From the NCBI RefSeq assembly GCF_946479605.1, contig NZ_CAMLGT010000145.1, forward strand, positions 1 to 9,664: a DNA stretch of 9,664 nt, in the 5' to 3' direction. Every line of letters starts with the position of its first letter. The first letter of the stretch is position 1. Below, piece after piece: positions 1 to 6,822 of this stretch. The DNA comes from an uncultured Lacibacter sp. (lineage in GTDB: Bacteria > Bacteroidota > Bacteroidia > Chitinophagales > Chitinophagaceae). Both the position numbers and the translations under genes were made by a program. Under the pieces are notes generated by a model. The model saw only the letters and a program-made list of their open reading frames with translations, was not told the DNA's origin and did no database searches.

Positions 1-8
1 ACATGCAC

Positions 9-902
9 TCAGGAAGTTAAGCTTCTGAACACATCTTCAAGATTATTAGTATCACTCGAAAGTGAAAGAATGTTCAGGTTTTTGTCAACACAAATCTGCA
101 GTAATTGTTTCTTTAACTGCTCCGGATTATCTGTCTTGAAGTTCCAGGTAGTTCTGTTAACTCTTGAGATGTTTTGGATTTGATCAAATAGTGATTCTTC
201 TATTTCTTCTTTTATTTCAAGTGTAACAGACCCTGAGTGTGCATTTTTCACCAAGTGCGAAAGCTTATCATCGGCCACAATATTTCCTTTGTTGATGATG
301 ATCACCCGTTCGCAAATGGCCTGCACTTCCTGCATGATATGCGAAGAAAACAACACTGTTTTATTCTTGCCCAGCTCTTTAATGACGTTGCGTATTTCAA
401 CGATCTGGTTGGGATCAAGTCCACTTGTCGGCTCATCTAAGATCAATACTTCAGGATCATGAATAAGTGCAGCTGCCAAACCCACACGCTGCTTATAACC
501 TTTTGAAAGCTGTGCAATTTTTTTATGTGCTTCAGGCGTTAAGCCTACCTGTTCAATTGTTTTTTGGATCTTGTCTTTTGGATTTTCAACAGCGTGTACT
601 TCAGCAATGAAAGCAAGATATTCTCTCACATACATGTCGTAGTACAATGCATTGCTTTCGGGGAGATAACCTATCTTTTGTTTGGTGGCTGTAGCTTCAT
701 CTTTTACTTTAACATCGCACACCATTGCTTCACCTGCACTTGGCTGAAGATAACCTGTGATCATTTTCATCGTAGTGCTTTTTCCTGCACCATTTGGCCC
801 AAGAAAACCAACGATCTCTCCTTTGTTTACTTTAAAGGAGATGCCGTTTACTGCTTTCTGCTCACCATACATTTTAACCAGGTTCTTTACCTCAATGGAC
901 AT
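9..902 (-). CDS. gldA: Gliding-motility ABC transporter ATP-binding protein GldA
   Basis: This is the ATPase subunit of an ABC transporter, closely resembling GldA, which in gliding Bacteroidota works with membrane proteins GldF and GldG at the inner membrane. Numbered from the ATG at 902 (297 aa), Walker A GPNGAGKST is at 35-43, the Q-loop region reads YLPES (79-83) with Glu where many ABC proteins have Gln, the signature LSKGYKQR is at 132-139, Walker B VLILDEP at 152-158, the D-loop SGLD at 160-163 and the switch His at 188. A C-terminal domain of about 75 residues follows. I chose this ATG because GldA proteins begin MSIEVKN; an in-frame TTG at 920 would add six residues but overlaps a good -7 box. 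An ATG at 4-2, four bases past the stop, could start a co-transcribed next gene such as gldF. The family call is strong; a role in gliding is inferred. Confidence 0.9.
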   Translation of the reverse strand: MSIEVKNLVKMYGEQKAVNGISFKVNKGEIVGFLGPNGAGKSTTMKMITGYLQPSAGEAMVCDVKVKDEATATKQKIGYLPESNALYYDMYVREYLAFIAEVHAVENPKDKIQKTIEQVGLTPEAHKKIAQLSKGYKQRVGLAAALIHDPEVLILDEPTSGLDPNQIVEIRNVIKELGKNKTVLFSSHIMQEVQAICERVIIINKGNIVADDKLSHLVKNAHSGSVTLEIKEEIEESLFDQIQNISRVNRTTWNFKTDNPEQLKKQLLQICVDKNLNILSLSSDTNNLEDVFRSLTS

Positions 903-917
903 GTGCTGTGTTTGGTT

Positions 918-925
918 CAAAAATA
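918..925 (-). promoter_or_regulatory. Candidate -7 promoter box for gldA
   Basis: The minus strand reads TATTTTTG, a full match to the Bacteroidota -7 consensus TAnnTTTG, ending 16 bases before the gldA ATG. No convincing TTG -33 element lies at the usual distance upstream. If the box is used, transcription starts near 911, leaving a leader of about 9 bases and ruling out the TTG start at 920. It lies in the 52-base gap after the upstream cargo gene, so gldA could be transcribed on its own. Confidence 0.4.
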
Positions 926-954
926 AATGAAATGCAGGACACTTTTGTGCAGTG

Positions 955-2862
955 CTATGGAATAAGGAGAACGGTGCCTTTTTGCTTGTATAGCTTACCG
1001 TTTCTTGTATAACTAATCAGCCATGTGTATTGACCGGCAGGTGCTTTCTGGTTATTCATACGCCCATCCCATCCGGTAAAGAGATCTTTCGTGATAAAAA
1101 TTTGCTGACCCCAGCGGTTGAATATTTTAAAATCAAATGCTTCAATGCGGAAGAAGGCTTTTGCAAACAAAACATCATTCAACCGGTCTCCATTTGGTGT
1201 AAAGGCATTGGGTACAAATATCATGTCGGCACAATCTTTATAGGCAACAAGAATTTCATCAACAGCAACACCGCATGCATTACCCAAAGCAACTGCATAT
1301 GTACCTGCGTTGGTAATAATAATACTGCTGTCAGTAACATTGTTGCTCCACAAATAAAAGTCAGCTAACGGGTTGGCTGCATTCACCGTTAAAGGTTCGT
1401 TTACGCAAAGTGTGGTGTCGGCCGGTAGTTGAACGGTGGGTGTATATGTACGGCTTACAATAAAACTGTCAATACGTTCACACACAGCATCACTTGTTCG
1501 TACACTGTATGTTCCTGTATTGGTAATTGTCCGTTGCGGATCGGTGCTGCCATCATTCCATAAATACGATGTGGCAGCAGCCTGTTGAGCATCGGCAAAA
1601 AGCGTTTGTGCATCACAAAGCAATGTATCTGTTGGAACCATGCGTTGCAGCGTGTTTGTCTGAATGCTGACGATGGCTGAGTCACTACTTGAACAACCAC
1701 CTTTTGTAATTAACCGTACATGATACTTGCCGTTGTTTGCAGCGCTTACATTCCTTACCCGCAATGTATCGCTACTCAGATTTAGCGGATTGCCATTTAT
1801 TGTCCATATATATGCAATGGCATCAACCGGAACAACAAGCAACAGATCTTTTGCTTCGCATACAGGCAAATTGCTGTACAGCAGAGGCGGGGTTGGTGCA
1901 AATACATGAACAGGTATTGATGGTGACACAGAACGGCAATTGGCAGAATTAATATTTACAGCTTCAGCCACAAGCAAACGGTAGTTGCCACTATCTGATT
2001 TCTGAATATTGTTGATGGTAAGACTTGTGCTGTTGGCACCAGGAATATTGTTCCAGCCACTGCCATTGTTGAATTGCCATTGGTAGGCAGGGGCTGCATA
2101 AGAGCCGCCACTTATAGTAGTGCTTATGGAAACATTATTACCTGTACAGGCATCGTTTGTATTCAACATTGTACCACTCACTACAGGTGCAATTGTTGCA
2201 CCACACAATGTAAACTCAATATCATCAAGTGCGAGATCGTTCCCAAGTCCGCCAACCTGGTTGTTGAATATGCGAAGTATAACTGAATTTTCACCTGCGG
2301 GCAGCGAAAAGTTAAAACCATACTTTGTCCAGGTAAAGGAACCGAAACGGGGAATAACAGGTGTAACAAAATCAGACAATACATTACCCGTAACAGCGCT
2401 TGCAATTTCAAAACGTAATACAGGGTCGAGCGGATCGGTAACGCCTGCTTTCAACAGGTTAGCTACCCATGCAGAGAAATAAAGTTGTGAACCGGAACAA
2501 AGATTATCAACTCTTGTTTCGTAAAATTTTCCAGCTGTGTAATCAGCATTCACAATCATCATATTTCCGGAAAATGAACGGTCGTATCCTACATGCCAGG
2601 TGGAATATTGCGGTTGGCCATTTGCAATGTTCGCCGTTGTTTTGCGGATGGCGTATTCACCATCAGCTATTGTTCCGAGCGAATCAAATGTATAGGTAGT
2701 TACACCCGCCGGAAGTCTTGGGCCTGTTAGTGGTGAATTGAGATCTCCGCCAAAATTTTCATAAAATAAAACATTGCTTGAACATTGCGCATACGATTGT
2801 ATATGCAGCAATGTAAGAAAGGCAATCGTTGCCATGATGAGAAAAGGCCGGGAGTTATCCAT
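955..2862 (-). CDS. Secreted multidomain protein with Ig-like modules and type B T9SS C-terminal sorting domain
   Basis: The 635-residue product is probably exported through the Sec pathway and then secreted or surface-attached by the type IX secretion system. A signal peptide covers about 1-25, with likely cleavage SYA|QCS. Residues about 27-221 look like a jelly-roll module, with the typical ending LALDDIEFTLCG. Two Ig-like modules follow (about 228-321, with YQWQ and SDSGNYRL; about 325-402, with YIWTINGN and NNGKYHV), then two related 60-residue modules (412-471 and 482-541), each with YLW and TN(T/A)GTY. Residues 544-635 form a gliding-motility-associated C-terminal domain (TIGR04131/CHU_C type): FVPNAFTPNGDRLND, FKIFNRWGQ, GWDG and PAGQYTW. 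No enzymatic domain is seen, so an adhesin or structural role is only a guess. The ATG at 2862 puts the signal peptide at the N-terminus; an in-frame TTG at 2889 would add nine residues and is less likely. Confidence 0.85.
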   Translation of the reverse strand: MDNSRPFLIMATIAFLTLLHIQSYAQCSSNVLFYENFGGDLNSPLTGPRLPAGVTTYTFDSLGTIADGEYAIRKTTANIANGQPQYSTWHVGYDRSFSGNMMIVNADYTAGKFYETRVDNLCSGSQLYFSAWVANLLKAGVTDPLDPVLRFEIASAVTGNVLSDFVTPVIPRFGSFTWTKYGFNFSLPAGENSVILRIFNNQVGGLGNDLALDDIEFTLCGATIAPVVSGTMLNTNDACTGNNVSISTTISGGSYAAPAYQWQFNNGSGWNNIPGANSTSLTINNIQKSDSGNYRLLVAEAVNINSANCRSVSPSIPVHVFAPTPPLLYSNLPVCEAKDLLLVVPVDAIAYIWTINGNPLNLSSDTLRVRNVSAANNGKYHVRLITKGGCSSSDSAIVSIQTNTLQRMVPTDTLLCDAQTLFADAQQAAATSYLWNDGSTDPQRTITNTGTYSVRTSDAVCERIDSFIVSRTYTPTVQLPADTTLCVNEPLTVNAANPLADFYLWSNNVTDSSIIITNAGTYAVALGNACGVAVDEILVAYKDCADMIFVPNAFTPNGDRLNDVLFAKAFFRIEAFDFKIFNRWGQQIFITKDLFTGWDGRMNNQKAPAGQYTWLISYTRNGKLYKQKGTVLLIP

Positions 2863-2877
2863 TGTTTGCTGAGACCT

Positions 2878-2907
2878 TAAAAATAGCAAAAGCTGTCATA
2901 CAAACAA
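2878..2907 (-). promoter_or_regulatory. Candidate promoter of the T9SS cargo gene
   Basis: On the minus strand TTG (2907-2905) is followed after 19 bases by TATTTTTA (2885-2878), one mismatch from the Bacteroidota -7 consensus TAnnTTTG. The -7 box ends 16 bases before the ATG at 2862, the same distance as for gldA. The predicted leader is about 9 bases. This also argues against the TTG start at 2889, which would lie upstream of the -7 box. It rests on pattern matching only. Confidence 0.35.
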
Positions 2908-2935
2908 AAAGCCCTTGCTAAACAACAAGGGCTTT
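2908..2935 (-). terminator. Terminator-like hairpin between divergent genes
   Basis: A perfect 10-bp inverted repeat (AAAGCCCTTG at 2908-2917, CAAGGGCTTT at 2926-2935) encloses an 8-base loop. On the minus strand the second arm runs into TTTTTGTTTG, so it resembles an intrinsic terminator for leftward transcription. No annotated gene feeds into it, because the gene to the right (acs) runs the other way. It sits directly against the candidate -33 element of the cargo gene. It may block antisense transcription, end a small RNA, or act in the leader if transcription starts further upstream. Confidence 0.45.
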
Positions 2936-2954
2936 CATAAAAAACCAACCATAT

Positions 2955-2995
2955 GAACAGACATCGAACAGATCAATAGGGTATTGTTCGTGTTC
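2955..2995. promoter_or_regulatory. Cluster of four GAACA/TGTTC half-sites, possible operator
   Basis: GAACA occurs at 2955-2959 and 2966-2970, 11 bases apart, which is about one helical turn. The reverse complement TGTTC follows at 2985-2989 and 2991-2995. The inner part can also fold as a bulged stem (2961-2970 with 2985-2993). The cluster lies between the divergent cargo gene and acs, where a regulator could reach either promoter. No known regulator motif is recognised, and a CRP-like TGTGA-N6-TCACA site is absent. Confidence 0.3.
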
Positions 2996-3051
2996 TTTCA
3001 ATTAAAAGACCAGTGTTGAATAAAAATCGCTGCATAAGCCTGCAATCTTTT

Positions 3052-3059
3052 TATATTTA
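3052..3059 (+). promoter_or_regulatory. Candidate -7 promoter box for acs
   Basis: TATATTTA differs from the Bacteroidota -7 consensus TAnnTTTG at the last base only and ends 17 bases before the first ATG of acs, a spacing like that seen at gldA and the cargo gene. The nearest TTG (3016-3018) is 33 bases upstream, too far for a standard -33 element, so the assignment is weak. Confidence 0.25.
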
Positions 3060-3075
3060 TGGCCCGAAAAAACGA

Positions 3076-5019
3076 ATGATGTCATATCCTTACCAGATTA
3101 AATCTTACGACGAGTACAAAGCAGCATATCAGAAAAGTGTTGATGATCCTGAAACATTCTGGGGTTCTGTTGCACAGCATTTCCTGTTTCGCAAAAAATG
3201 GGACAAAGTGCTTGAGTGGAATTTCCGTGAACCAAAAGTAGAATGGTTTAAAGGTGCTAAGCTGAACATTACTGAAAACTGTATCGATCGGCATCTTGAA
3301 ACAATGGGCGATAAACCCGCTATTATCTGGGAACCAAACAATCCCGAAGAGCGTGTGCGTGTTGTAACGTACAACCGTTTGCATAAACGTGTTTGCCAGT
3401 TTGCACAGGTGCTCATTAATAACGGTGTCAAAAAAGGCGACCGTGTTTGTATTTACATGGGCATGGTGCCTGAGCTGGCGTATGCCGTGTTAGGTTGCGC
3501 ACGTGTTGGTGCAATTCATAGTGTGATCTTTGGTGGCTTTAGTGCACAAAGTATTGCCGATCGTTTGTACGATGCACAGGCAGAGTTTATTGTTACCTGC
3601 GATGGTGCTTACCGTGGTAATAAAGATATTCCGCTCAAGAGTGTAATTGATGATGCGTTGATCGGAAACAGAACAGTAAAAAAAGTTATTGTATATACAC
3701 GCACCCGCACTCCTGTATCAATGTTGAAAGGAAGAGATGTGTGGTGGGAAGATGAAATGGAACATGCAGAACACCAAGTTGAAAAGAATGGTGTTGTATC
3801 ATTCCCCGCAGAAGAAATGGATGCAGAAGATCCGTTGTTCATTTTATATACCAGCGGCTCCACAGGTAAACCAAAAGGTGTGGTGCACAGCAGTGCAGGG
3901 TATATGGTGTGGACGAATTATACATTCGTAAACACCTTTCAGTACAACAAAGGCGATGTACATTTCTGTACTGCAGATATTGGCTGGATAACAGGGCACA
4001 GTTATATTTTGTACGGTCCGTTAAGTGCGGGCGCAACTTCACTCATGTTTGAAGGTATTCCTACCTGGCCCGATGCAGGACGTTTCTGGGATATTGTTGA
4101 TAAGCATAAAGTAAATATTCTTTATACAGCACCAACAGCCATACGCAGCTTAATGGGTTTTGGATTAGATCCGTTAAAAGGAAAAGACCTTTCCTCGTTA
4201 AAAATACTGGGCACTGTTGGTGAACCCATTAACGAAGAAGCATGGCATTGGTATGATGAACATGTGGGCAAAGGAAAGTGTCCTATTGTTGATACATGGT
4301 GGCAAACCGAAACAGGTGGTTGTTTAATTTCAAATATGGCCGGTGTTACACCTGCAAAACCAAGTTGGGCAACGTTACCTATGCCGGGAGTACAACCGAT
4401 TCTTGTTGATGAAAACGGAAAAGAAGTAACAGAGCCTGATGAAGATGGAATGATCAAAGGCAACCTTTGCATTAAAGCGCCATGGCCTGCAATTCTCCGT
4501 ACAACTTATGGTGATCATGAACGCTGCAGACAAAACTATTTTGCAACGTATGAAAATTTATACTTTACAGGTGATGGTGCATTGAAAGATGCTGATGGCA
4601 ATTTCCGCATCACCGGTCGTGTTGATGATGTATTGAATGTAAGCGGCCATCGTATTGGTACAGCTGAAGTGGAGAATGCCATTAACATGCATGCTGGTGT
4701 TGTTGAAAGTGCGGTGGTTGGTTATCCGCATGATGTAAAAGGTCAGGGTATTTATGCGTATGTGATCTATGGGCACATGCATAATGATGATGAAGAGCTT
4801 ACAAGAAAAGATATTCTGCAAACAGTAACACGTGTAATTGGCCCTATTGCAAAGCCGGATAAAATCCAATTTGTAAAAGGCTTGCCAAAAACAAGAAGTG
4901 GAAAGATCATGCGTCGTATTCTCAGGAAGATTGCTGAAGGTGAGTTGTCAAGTTTAGGCGATACATCCACCTTGCTCGATCCCGGCGTTGTAGATGAAAT
5001 TGTAACTGGTAAATTATAA
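3076..5019 (+). CDS. acs: Acetyl-CoA synthetase (acetate--CoA ligase, AMP-forming)
   Basis: This cytoplasmic enzyme activates acetate with ATP to acetyl-AMP and then forms acetyl-CoA, feeding acetate into central metabolism. The 647-residue product has the family's full length, with an N-terminal ACAS domain (LEWNFREPKVEWFKGAKLN) and an AMP-binding domain. Numbered from 3076, the phosphate-binding loop YTSGSTGKPKG is at 258-268, WWQTETGG at 408-415, TGDG at 498-501 with D500, and ITGRVDDVLNVSGHR with R515. The C-terminal PKTRSGK ends in the catalytic Lys610, which in well-studied homologues is also the site of inhibitory acetylation. Two adjacent ATGs (3076, 3079) are possible starts; homologues usually begin MSYPYQ, favouring 3079. 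A GTG at 3013 is open in frame but gives an atypical extension. The gene appears monocistronic, with its own terminator at 5027-5055, and is divergent from the cargo gene. Confidence 0.97.
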   Translation: MMSYPYQIKSYDEYKAAYQKSVDDPETFWGSVAQHFLFRKKWDKVLEWNFREPKVEWFKGAKLNITENCIDRHLETMGDKPAIIWEPNNPEERVRVVTYNRLHKRVCQFAQVLINNGVKKGDRVCIYMGMVPELAYAVLGCARVGAIHSVIFGGFSAQSIADRLYDAQAEFIVTCDGAYRGNKDIPLKSVIDDALIGNRTVKKVIVYTRTRTPVSMLKGRDVWWEDEMEHAEHQVEKNGVVSFPAEEMDAEDPLFILYTSGSTGKPKGVVHSSAGYMVWTNYTFVNTFQYNKGDVHFCTADIGWITGHSYILYGPLSAGATSLMFEGIPTWPDAGRFWDIVDKHKVNILYTAPTAIRSLMGFGLDPLKGKDLSSLKILGTVGEPINEEAWHWYDEHVGKGKCPIVDTWWQTETGGCLISNMAGVTPAKPSWATLPMPGVQPILVDENGKEVTEPDEDGMIKGNLCIKAPWPAILRTTYGDHERCRQNYFATYENLYFTGDGALKDADGNFRITGRVDDVLNVSGHRIGTAEVENAINMHAGVVESAVVGYPHDVKGQGIYAYVIYGHMHNDDEELTRKDILQTVTRVIGPIAKPDKIQFVKGLPKTRSGKIMRRILRKIAEGELSSLGDTSTLLDPGVVDEIVTGKL

Positions 5020-5026
5020 AAAACGA

Positions 5027-5055
5027 AACCCCCGCTTTAGCAGGGGTTCTTTTTT
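5027..5055. terminator. Two-way intrinsic terminator between convergent genes
   Basis: The arms AACCCC (5027-5032) and GGGGTT (5043-5048), plus an inner GC/GC pair, form a hairpin with one C/A mismatch and a TTTA loop. On the plus strand it is followed by CTTTTTT; on the minus strand the mirror arm runs into CGTTTTTT. It starts 8 bases after the acs stop and 37 bases beyond the stop of the convergent gene ending at 5092, so one hairpin can serve both. Confidence 0.85.
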
Positions 5056-5091
5056 ACAATACGGGTTTTGGGTAAACACCTGTTGTACTGT

Positions 5092-6753
5092 TTATTCTAA
5101 AGGCATTTTGGCAAACCATAATGTTTTACCATTTTTATTTTCTCCGAGGTAAACGATCTGACCTTTGCCAATTGGTAAAGAAGGGTATTTGTTGTTTACA
5201 TAGTAGTCTGTTTTTCCCTGCCCCAGCTGTACAAAATTGCCAATGGTGGCAGCTTCTACATTAATCTTGGTAACATTAGGATACAGCAGGAATTTGTATT
5301 TGCTTTCGCCTAATTCTTTTTCCTGTTTCCATCCTTTCATTTCCATGATGGTCCAATACACTGATTTACCATCGCTGCTTTCCATGATCATTTGATTATT
5401 GGGCGAAGTTTTTGCTTCTTTATCATTTTCTTCACGCCGTACACCATAGGATGCACGTAATACACCATTACCGCCAAAGTGCATCATAATGATATCTTCA
5501 TATTCAGGGCCGCCATTGCCGCCGCCAATTGAACCAAGTCCGCCAAATTTCACTACATGCCCGCCATTTTTTGGTTTGGTATATTTCTGTCCGGCCAGGA
5601 GAATGTCACCATTGCTTAATACTTTAATATCGGCCACCTTAAACTTGCGACCAGTATATTCCGGGTTCTTTTTTTGTGAAGGAGGTGATTGCGATTTTTT
5701 TTCAAAATCATCTAATGTGTTATTACTTACAAATGCAACTTTACCGCCACTGATCTTTACAATCTGAAAACCTTTGGCTTTAAATTTTTCAATTTCATCG
5801 TCACGCATATTTACAGGTGCAGTAAATTTTTCGTTGTAATAGTCATCTGCTTTATCACCTGTGGCGCCCATGATCAATACATCTTCGCCAACAGTAATAA
5901 ACATGTTGCCATTGAAGATGCCTGTTTTTGACACTACGCTGATGCGCTCTTTAATTGATCCATCGGCACCAACACGCACATAGGTATAATTGGTGGCATT
6001 GGGGTCGGCAACATTTTTATATCCTTTACCACCCATTGGTGCAAATAATAAAAGCACATCACTGTCTGTATCTGCATCATCGTCCTGATCGTCGGTACTG
6101 GCAGATACAAGTGTTTGCGGATGCTCAAATTTTACCAGCTGGTCGGCAATCTTATTTAGCTCGGGATCGAAGCGGAGAATATGAATTTCTGTACCCATCT
6201 TCAGCGTATTGCCTAAACCTGTTCCTTTATCGCCTGCAATAATGAGGATGTTGCCAGAGCCGCCTTGTTCTGCATGGCCAATGTACTGGAACTTACCACC
6301 ATCATCACTCTTTGGTTTTATTTTTTCACCAAATGTGATCTTGGTATCGTATCCGCCCCAAAACCAGTTCCATTTTTTCTTGTAGATCTTTCGCTTTAAA
6401 ATAAGCGTGCCCAGCATATTGGGTTCAACAGTTACTGCATCAAATGTGTATTCTTCTCCTTTATCTGCTTTATAGCCTTTCAAGCGCTCAAGTGGCACTT
6501 CGCTTTCTTCTACTTTTTTAAAGTTGAAATCAAGATCAAAGAAATAGGTCTCAAACTTTGCCTTTTTACCTGTTGCTTTCGTAACATAGGTCATGCTAAG
6601 CTCATTCCTGCTTTCGTCAACAGTGGGCTCGTAGAGATATCCTTTGTTTGCTTTTTTTGAAATTTCGTGCGTGCCTTCTTTTGAAAGCTGTTGTGCCTGT
6701 AGTGTAACACTACTGCCTGCAACGAGGAGAAGCAGGGCATAAATTGGTTTCAT
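5092..6753 (-). CDS. Exported protein of unknown function
   Basis: I do not recognise the family. The 553-residue product has a clear signal peptide (MKPIYALLLLVAGSS, likely cut LQA|QQ at about 20/21), so it is probably periplasmic or outer-membrane associated. No lipobox, C-terminal T9SS domain or further membrane segment is seen. Several segments pair a Gly/Asp turn with a hydrophobic strand, such as NILIIAGDKG (168-177), DVLIMGATGD (291-300) and GDILLAGQKY (382-391), suggesting repeated beta-sheet units, perhaps a beta-propeller. A very acidic stretch lies at 220-232 (TDDQDDDADTDSD) and a glycine-rich loop at 404-415. The ATG at 6753 places the signal peptide correctly. A weak -7-like box (6774-6781) precedes it, and the two-way terminator at 5027-5055 follows. 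The gene lies 69 bases downstream of the L,D-transpeptidase, so co-transcription is possible but unproven. Confidence 0.8.
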   Translation of the reverse strand: MKPIYALLLLVAGSSVTLQAQQLSKEGTHEISKKANKGYLYEPTVDESRNELSMTYVTKATGKKAKFETYFFDLDFNFKKVEESEVPLERLKGYKADKGEEYTFDAVTVEPNMLGTLILKRKIYKKKWNWFWGGYDTKITFGEKIKPKSDDGGKFQYIGHAEQGGSGNILIIAGDKGTGLGNTLKMGTEIHILRFDPELNKIADQLVKFEHPQTLVSASTDDQDDDADTDSDVLLLFAPMGGKGYKNVADPNATNYTYVRVGADGSIKERISVVSKTGIFNGNMFITVGEDVLIMGATGDKADDYYNEKFTAPVNMRDDEIEKFKAKGFQIVKISGGKVAFVSNNTLDDFEKKSQSPPSQKKNPEYTGRKFKVADIKVLSNGDILLAGQKYTKPKNGGHVVKFGGLGSIGGGNGGPEYEDIIMMHFGGNGVLRASYGVRREENDKEAKTSPNNQMIMESSDGKSVYWTIMEMKGWKQEKELGESKYKFLLYPNVTKINVEAATIGNFVQLGQGKTDYYVNNKYPSLPIGKGQIVYLGENKNGKTLWFAKMPLE

Positions 6754-6803
6754 GTTGTTGTGGAGTTTGAAACCAAATATTGCAATAGCTGTTGATTGTT
6801 TTC

Positions 6804-6821
6804 ATACCCATGAGAGGGTAT
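6804..6821. repeat. Small inverted repeat after the L,D-transpeptidase gene
   Basis: ATACCC (6804-6809) and GGGTAT (6816-6821) form a 6-bp stem with a 6-base loop, just past the transpeptidase stop codon. On the minus strand, the direction of the flanking genes, it is followed by GAAAACAATC with no T-run, so it is a poor intrinsic terminator. It may be a weak 3'-end structure. Confidence 0.3.
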
Positions 6822-6822
6822 T

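Noticed and set aside
903..920. TTG start at 920 for gldA
   Set aside because: It overlaps the -7 box at 918-925, and GldA proteins begin MSIEVKN at the ATG at 902.
2120..2482. Plus-strand open frame of 120 codons within the cargo gene
   Set aside because: It is antisense to a clear secreted multidomain gene and shows no recognisable domain or promoter.
3013..3075. GTG start at 3013 giving a 21-residue N-terminal extension of acetyl-CoA synthetase
   Set aside because: Homologues begin at or near MSYPYQ; the extension is low in hydrophobic-signal character and overlaps the candidate -7 box at 3052-3059.
6804..6821. Reading the small inverted repeat as a plus-strand terminator (tail ATTTTAA)
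   Set aside because: No plus-strand gene leads into it and the stem is only 6 bp.
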